Part shown: positions 20,714 through 22,809 of the stretch, one piece after another
Position numbering within the stretch: the stretch's first letter is position 1
Layout: every line of letters starts with the position of its first letter
NCBI GenBank assembly: GCA_002083515.1
Contig: LWDN01000043.1
Coordinates: 1 to 22,809 of the forward strand
Direction of reading: 5' to 3'
Source: Proteobacteria bacterium HN_bin10
GTDB lineage: Bacteria > Pseudomonadota > Alphaproteobacteria > Caulobacterales > Aquidulcibacteraceae
Length of the DNA stretch: 22,809 nucleotides
The notes under the pieces: generated by a model
The model's database searches: none
Seen by the model: the letters and a program-made list of their open reading frames with translations, nothing else
Told to the model about the DNA's origin: nothing
Position numbers and translations under genes: made by a program

Positions 20714-21946
20714 TCAGATCAACACATCCAGACGCTGGAGGCCATTGAAGAAGGGCAGCGTGCGCCGCTCCGGTTTCCCGTCGGGCCGCGCCAGGCGCAG
20801 ATCTGGGAAGCGTTGGAACAAACGCAAGATCGCCGCCTGCGCCTCGATGCGCGCCAACGGCGCGCCGATGCAGATATGCGAGCCGCCGCCGAAAGCGATG
20901 TGCGGGACGGGCTTGCGGGTGATGTTGAACCTGTCCGGATCGTCGAACGCCTCGGGATCGTGATTGGCGGCGCGCAGCAGCGAAATCACCGATTGGCGCG
21001 CTTTCAATGGGCAGCCGCCGATCTCCATGTCGCGCGGCGTGACCCGCGCGGTGATGTCGACCGGCCCGTCATAGCGCAGCACTTCCTCGACCGCTTGATT
21101 GATCAGCGACGGATCGGCCTTGAGCTTGGCGCGTTCGCTCGGGTGCGTCAGCAGTGCGTAGATTCCATTGCCGATGAGATCGCTGGTGGTGAGGTTGCCG
21201 CCCACCAAGAGCCCGATCAGATTGGAGACGATCTCGGCGTCGCGGAGATCGGCGCCTTCGGCCTGAAGCTGCACCACGTCGGTGATCAGATCGTCTTGCG
21301 GGTGCGCGCGCCGCGCCGCGATCTGGGCCTCGAAATAGGCGCGGATGGCTTCGCCCGAACGTTCGAGATAGGCGCTCTGTTCGGCGGTGCGGAACGGGTT
21401 CAGCACCTGGATCACGCCCTCGGACCAGTCGCGGAACTCGGCGCGCCGCCCGATGTCGACGCCGAGAATGGCGCCGATGACGTCGATCGGAATGGGAATC
21501 GCGAATTCGCTCAGCACATCGAAGCCGCCCTTTGCGGAAACGGCGTCGAGTTTTTCATCGACGATCGCGTCCACCAGAGGCTTGCACTTGGCGGCGCGCG
21601 CGTAGAGCGCCTTGGCGATCGGCGGCCGCACCCGTGAATGATGCGGCTCGTCCATCAGCAGGATAGAGAAAGAGCGCAGTTCGCCGGTTTCAGGGTCGCG
21701 CTCGAAATTCTCCACGAGGCGCTGCGTGAACGGTCCCGGCGGGTCGACCTTGTCCGGCCCGCGCAACATGGTGCGATCGTTCAAGGTTTCGCGCGCCAGC
21801 TTGTAGCGGGTGACGATTGTCGAGCCCGCCATTTCATCGCGATAGACCGGGTGCGCTTCGCGCAGGCGGCGGTAGAGCGCGTGCGGATCGTCGCGGAAGT
21901 CGGGATTGAGCGGCGTCAGCTGCAGGATGGTGGGCGGGGCGGTCAT
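20714..21946 (-). CDS. Cytochrome P450
   Basis: A 410-residue soluble bacterial P450, a haem monooxygenase needing ferredoxin and reductase partners not present here. The haem loop FGGGSHICIG (352-361) holds Cys359; the K-helix ExxR is E288-R291 (EEVLRYDGPVDITAR). The I-helix reads LLVGGNLTTSDLIG: Thr253-Thr254 are present, but the usual acid (A/G-G-x-D/E-T-T) is Leu252. ATG 21946 (MTAPPTIL) is the family-like start; the open frame upstream is basic, low-complexity sequence. It lies downstream of thiE by 80 bases on the same strand. Substrate unknown; terpenoid, steroid or fatty-acid hydroxylation are common in this group. Confidence 0.94.
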   Translation of the reverse strand: MTAPPTILQLTPLNPDFRDDPHALYRRLREAHPVYRDEMAGSTIVTRYKLARETLNDRTMLRGPDKVDPPGPFTQRLVENFERDPETGELRSFSILLMDEPHHSRVRPPIAKALYARAAKCKPLVDAIVDEKLDAVSAKGGFDVLSEFAIPIPIDVIGAILGVDIGRRAEFRDWSEGVIQVLNPFRTAEQSAYLERSGEAIRAYFEAQIAARRAHPQDDLITDVVQLQAEGADLRDAEIVSNLIGLLVGGNLTTSDLIGNGIYALLTHPSERAKLKADPSLINQAVEEVLRYDGPVDITARVTPRDMEIGGCPLKARQSVISLLRAANHDPEAFDDPDRFNITRKPVPHIAFGGGSHICIGAPLARIEAQAAILRLFQRFPDLRLARPDGKPERRTLPFFNGLQRLDVLI

Positions 21947-22026
21947 GGCGCCGGCGACCCTGCGCCTACGCCCGGTGCGCGACAAGACTTTTGCAGTGGG
22001 GCGGGGGCTTGCCTTCGAACCCTGCG

Positions 22027-22680
22027 TCACATGCGACCCGCGGGATGGGAATCGCGCCGATCAAATAGCGCATTGAACGCGGCGACCGCCGCGCGCGGTC
22101 CCGCCGGGTGCGTCCATACGCCGGCTGAAACCGCCAGGAAATCGGCGCCGGCGCGCACCAGCGGTTCGGCGTTGTCGATCGTGATGCCGCCGATGGCGAC
22201 ACAGGGCGTCTCCATGGTTTGCTGCCAGATTTCCAGGATTTCCGGATCGGCCCAATGCGCGGGGGCCTTGGTTTCGGTGGGATAGAAGGCCCCGAACGCG
22301 ACATAGTCCGCGCCGGCTTCAGCGGCCTCGTAGGCGAGATCGCGCGAGTTGTGGCAGGTGACGCCGACGATGCGGTCGGCGCCGAGCAGGCGCCGCGCTT
22401 CGCCATAGCTTGCGTCGCTTTGGCCGACATGGACGCCGTCGGCGCCAAGCTGCGCCGCCAGGTCGGGGCGGTCGTTGACGATGAAGGCGGCACCGGCGTT
22501 CTGCACGACGGGCTTCAGCGCGGCGCCCGCCTGCAGCACGGCGGCGTCGCTCGCCTCCTTCAGCCGCAGCTGCACGCAGGCGACATCGCCGCCGGCCAAC
22601 GCGTCCTCGAGCGCGCGCGAGAAGTGCGCCAAGTCGAGGCGGGGCGGCGTGATCAGATAGAGGCGGCAGCGATGAGCCAT
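22027..22680 (-). CDS. thiE: Thiamine-phosphate synthase
   Basis: A 217-residue TIM-barrel ThiE, which joins HMP-pyrophosphate and thiazole phosphate to give thiamine phosphate. Diagnostic segments are VQLRLKE (36-42), FIVNDRPDLA with N69-D70 for pyrophosphate/Mg2+, DGVHVGQSD (81-89), VAFGAFYPTETK (127-138) and AIGGI (162-166). ATG 22680 has GGAG 8 bases upstream. No TPP riboswitch or other thiamine gene is visible in the 129 bases upstream. A ThiE paralogue with another role (TenI-like) is less likely, because the catalytic segments are intact. Confidence 0.9.
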   Translation of the reverse strand: MAHRCRLYLITPPRLDLAHFSRALEDALAGGDVACVQLRLKEASDAAVLQAGAALKPVVQNAGAAFIVNDRPDLAAQLGADGVHVGQSDASYGEARRLLGADRIVGVTCHNSRDLAYEAAEAGADYVAFGAFYPTETKAPAHWADPEILEIWQQTMETPCVAIGGITIDNAEPLVRAGADFLAVSAGVWTHPAGPRAAVAAFNALFDRRDSHPAGRM

Positions 22681-22752
22681 GACGCTCTCCTTAGCGCGGT
22701 TGGTGATGAGCGCCAGGGCCCGCCTGAAAGCGCACATGCGCCGGCGCCCGCG

Positions 22753-22809
22753 GCGAAGCATTCGCTTCGCGCGGTGCGTGGCTCTAAGGACCGCCGGCTT
22801 CCAGCCGGC
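22753..22809. repeat. Paired hairpins, REP-like intergenic element (runs to window edge)
   Basis: GCGAAGC-ATTC-GCTTCGC (22753-22770) is followed 22 bases later by GCCGGC-TTCCA-GCCGGC (22793-22809). Two short hairpins in tandem upstream of thiE resemble dispersed repetitive extragenic palindromes; copy number cannot be seen from one window. Confidence 0.4.

Noticed and set aside
20813..21637. A 274-codon + strand open frame opposite the P450 gene
   Set aside because: The minus strand has the complete P450 motifs; the + frame product is Arg/Asp/Gly-rich with no family features.
22681..22809. TPP riboswitch upstream of thiE
   Set aside because: The conserved thi-box core and its CUGAGA segment were not found on the minus strand.
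1..22809. tRNA genes, rRNA, CRISPR arrays, insertion sequences or prophage genes
   Set aside because: No cloverleaf with a T-loop, no regularly spaced direct repeats and no transposase or integrase motifs were seen when reading both strands.

Overview
The window is GC-rich chromosomal DNA that reads like an alphaproteobacterium, probably from the Caulobacterales/Hyphomonadaceae side. That placement is an inference from the gene set: secA divergent from a parvulin-argJ pair with a mutT nearby, ruvC/ruvA/ruvB in one neighbourhood, an Flp-type pilin, and dense gene packing. No rRNA, tRNA, CRISPR array, IS element or replication origin was recognised. No gene-free stretch exceeds 300 bases; the longest, about 234 bases, lies between the parvulin gene and secA.

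Layout. 1-1066 (+): the end of an alpha/beta-hydrolase (esterase), then an HNH endonuclease. 1063-5135 and on to 6205 (-): a SAM methyltransferase, a small hypothetical gene, an Flp pilin, mutT, a beta-class glutathione S-transferase, argJ and a lipoprotein-type parvulin. 6440-9148 (+): secA. 9145-9787 (-): a vapB/vapC-type toxin-antitoxin pair. 9822-11237 (-): a secreted M20 metallopeptidase. 11316-16236: ruvC, ruvA and ruvB, all +, but not adjacent. Between ruvC and ruvA sits a two-gene minus-strand unit, a Tat-exported repeat protein followed by a JmjC/cupin oxygenase. Between ruvA and ruvB sit a small helical protein (-) and a TetR regulator (+). 16299-17657: a HEPN-like protein (-) and an RHH/ParE toxin-antitoxin pair (+). 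17706-22680: a second methyltransferase (+), a redoxin (-), a LysR regulator (-) divergent from a DJ-1/PfpI protein (+), a cytochrome P450 (-) and thiE (-). The right edge carries two hairpins that look like a dispersed intergenic repeat.

How the genes work together. Housekeeping functions are protein export (SecA), periplasmic folding (parvulin), arginine biosynthesis (ArgJ), nucleotide-pool cleaning (MutT), Holliday-junction processing (RuvABC) and thiamine synthesis (ThiE). Accessory genes are two toxin-antitoxin pairs, a possible HEPN RNase, regulators and redox enzymes. The most unusual unit is the operon at 11822-13426. It encodes a Tat-signal protein built of five TDxD...GxGR repeats, followed after 9 bases by a cytosolic Fe(II)/2-oxoglutarate oxygenase of the JmjC/Cupin_4 type, a family that includes arginine and histidine hydroxylases. 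Tat exports proteins after folding, so an enzyme-substrate pair is a reasonable and testable idea.

A second pattern is structural: five of the seven convergent gene pairs overlap by exactly four bases through interlocked stop codons, leaving no room for terminators between them.
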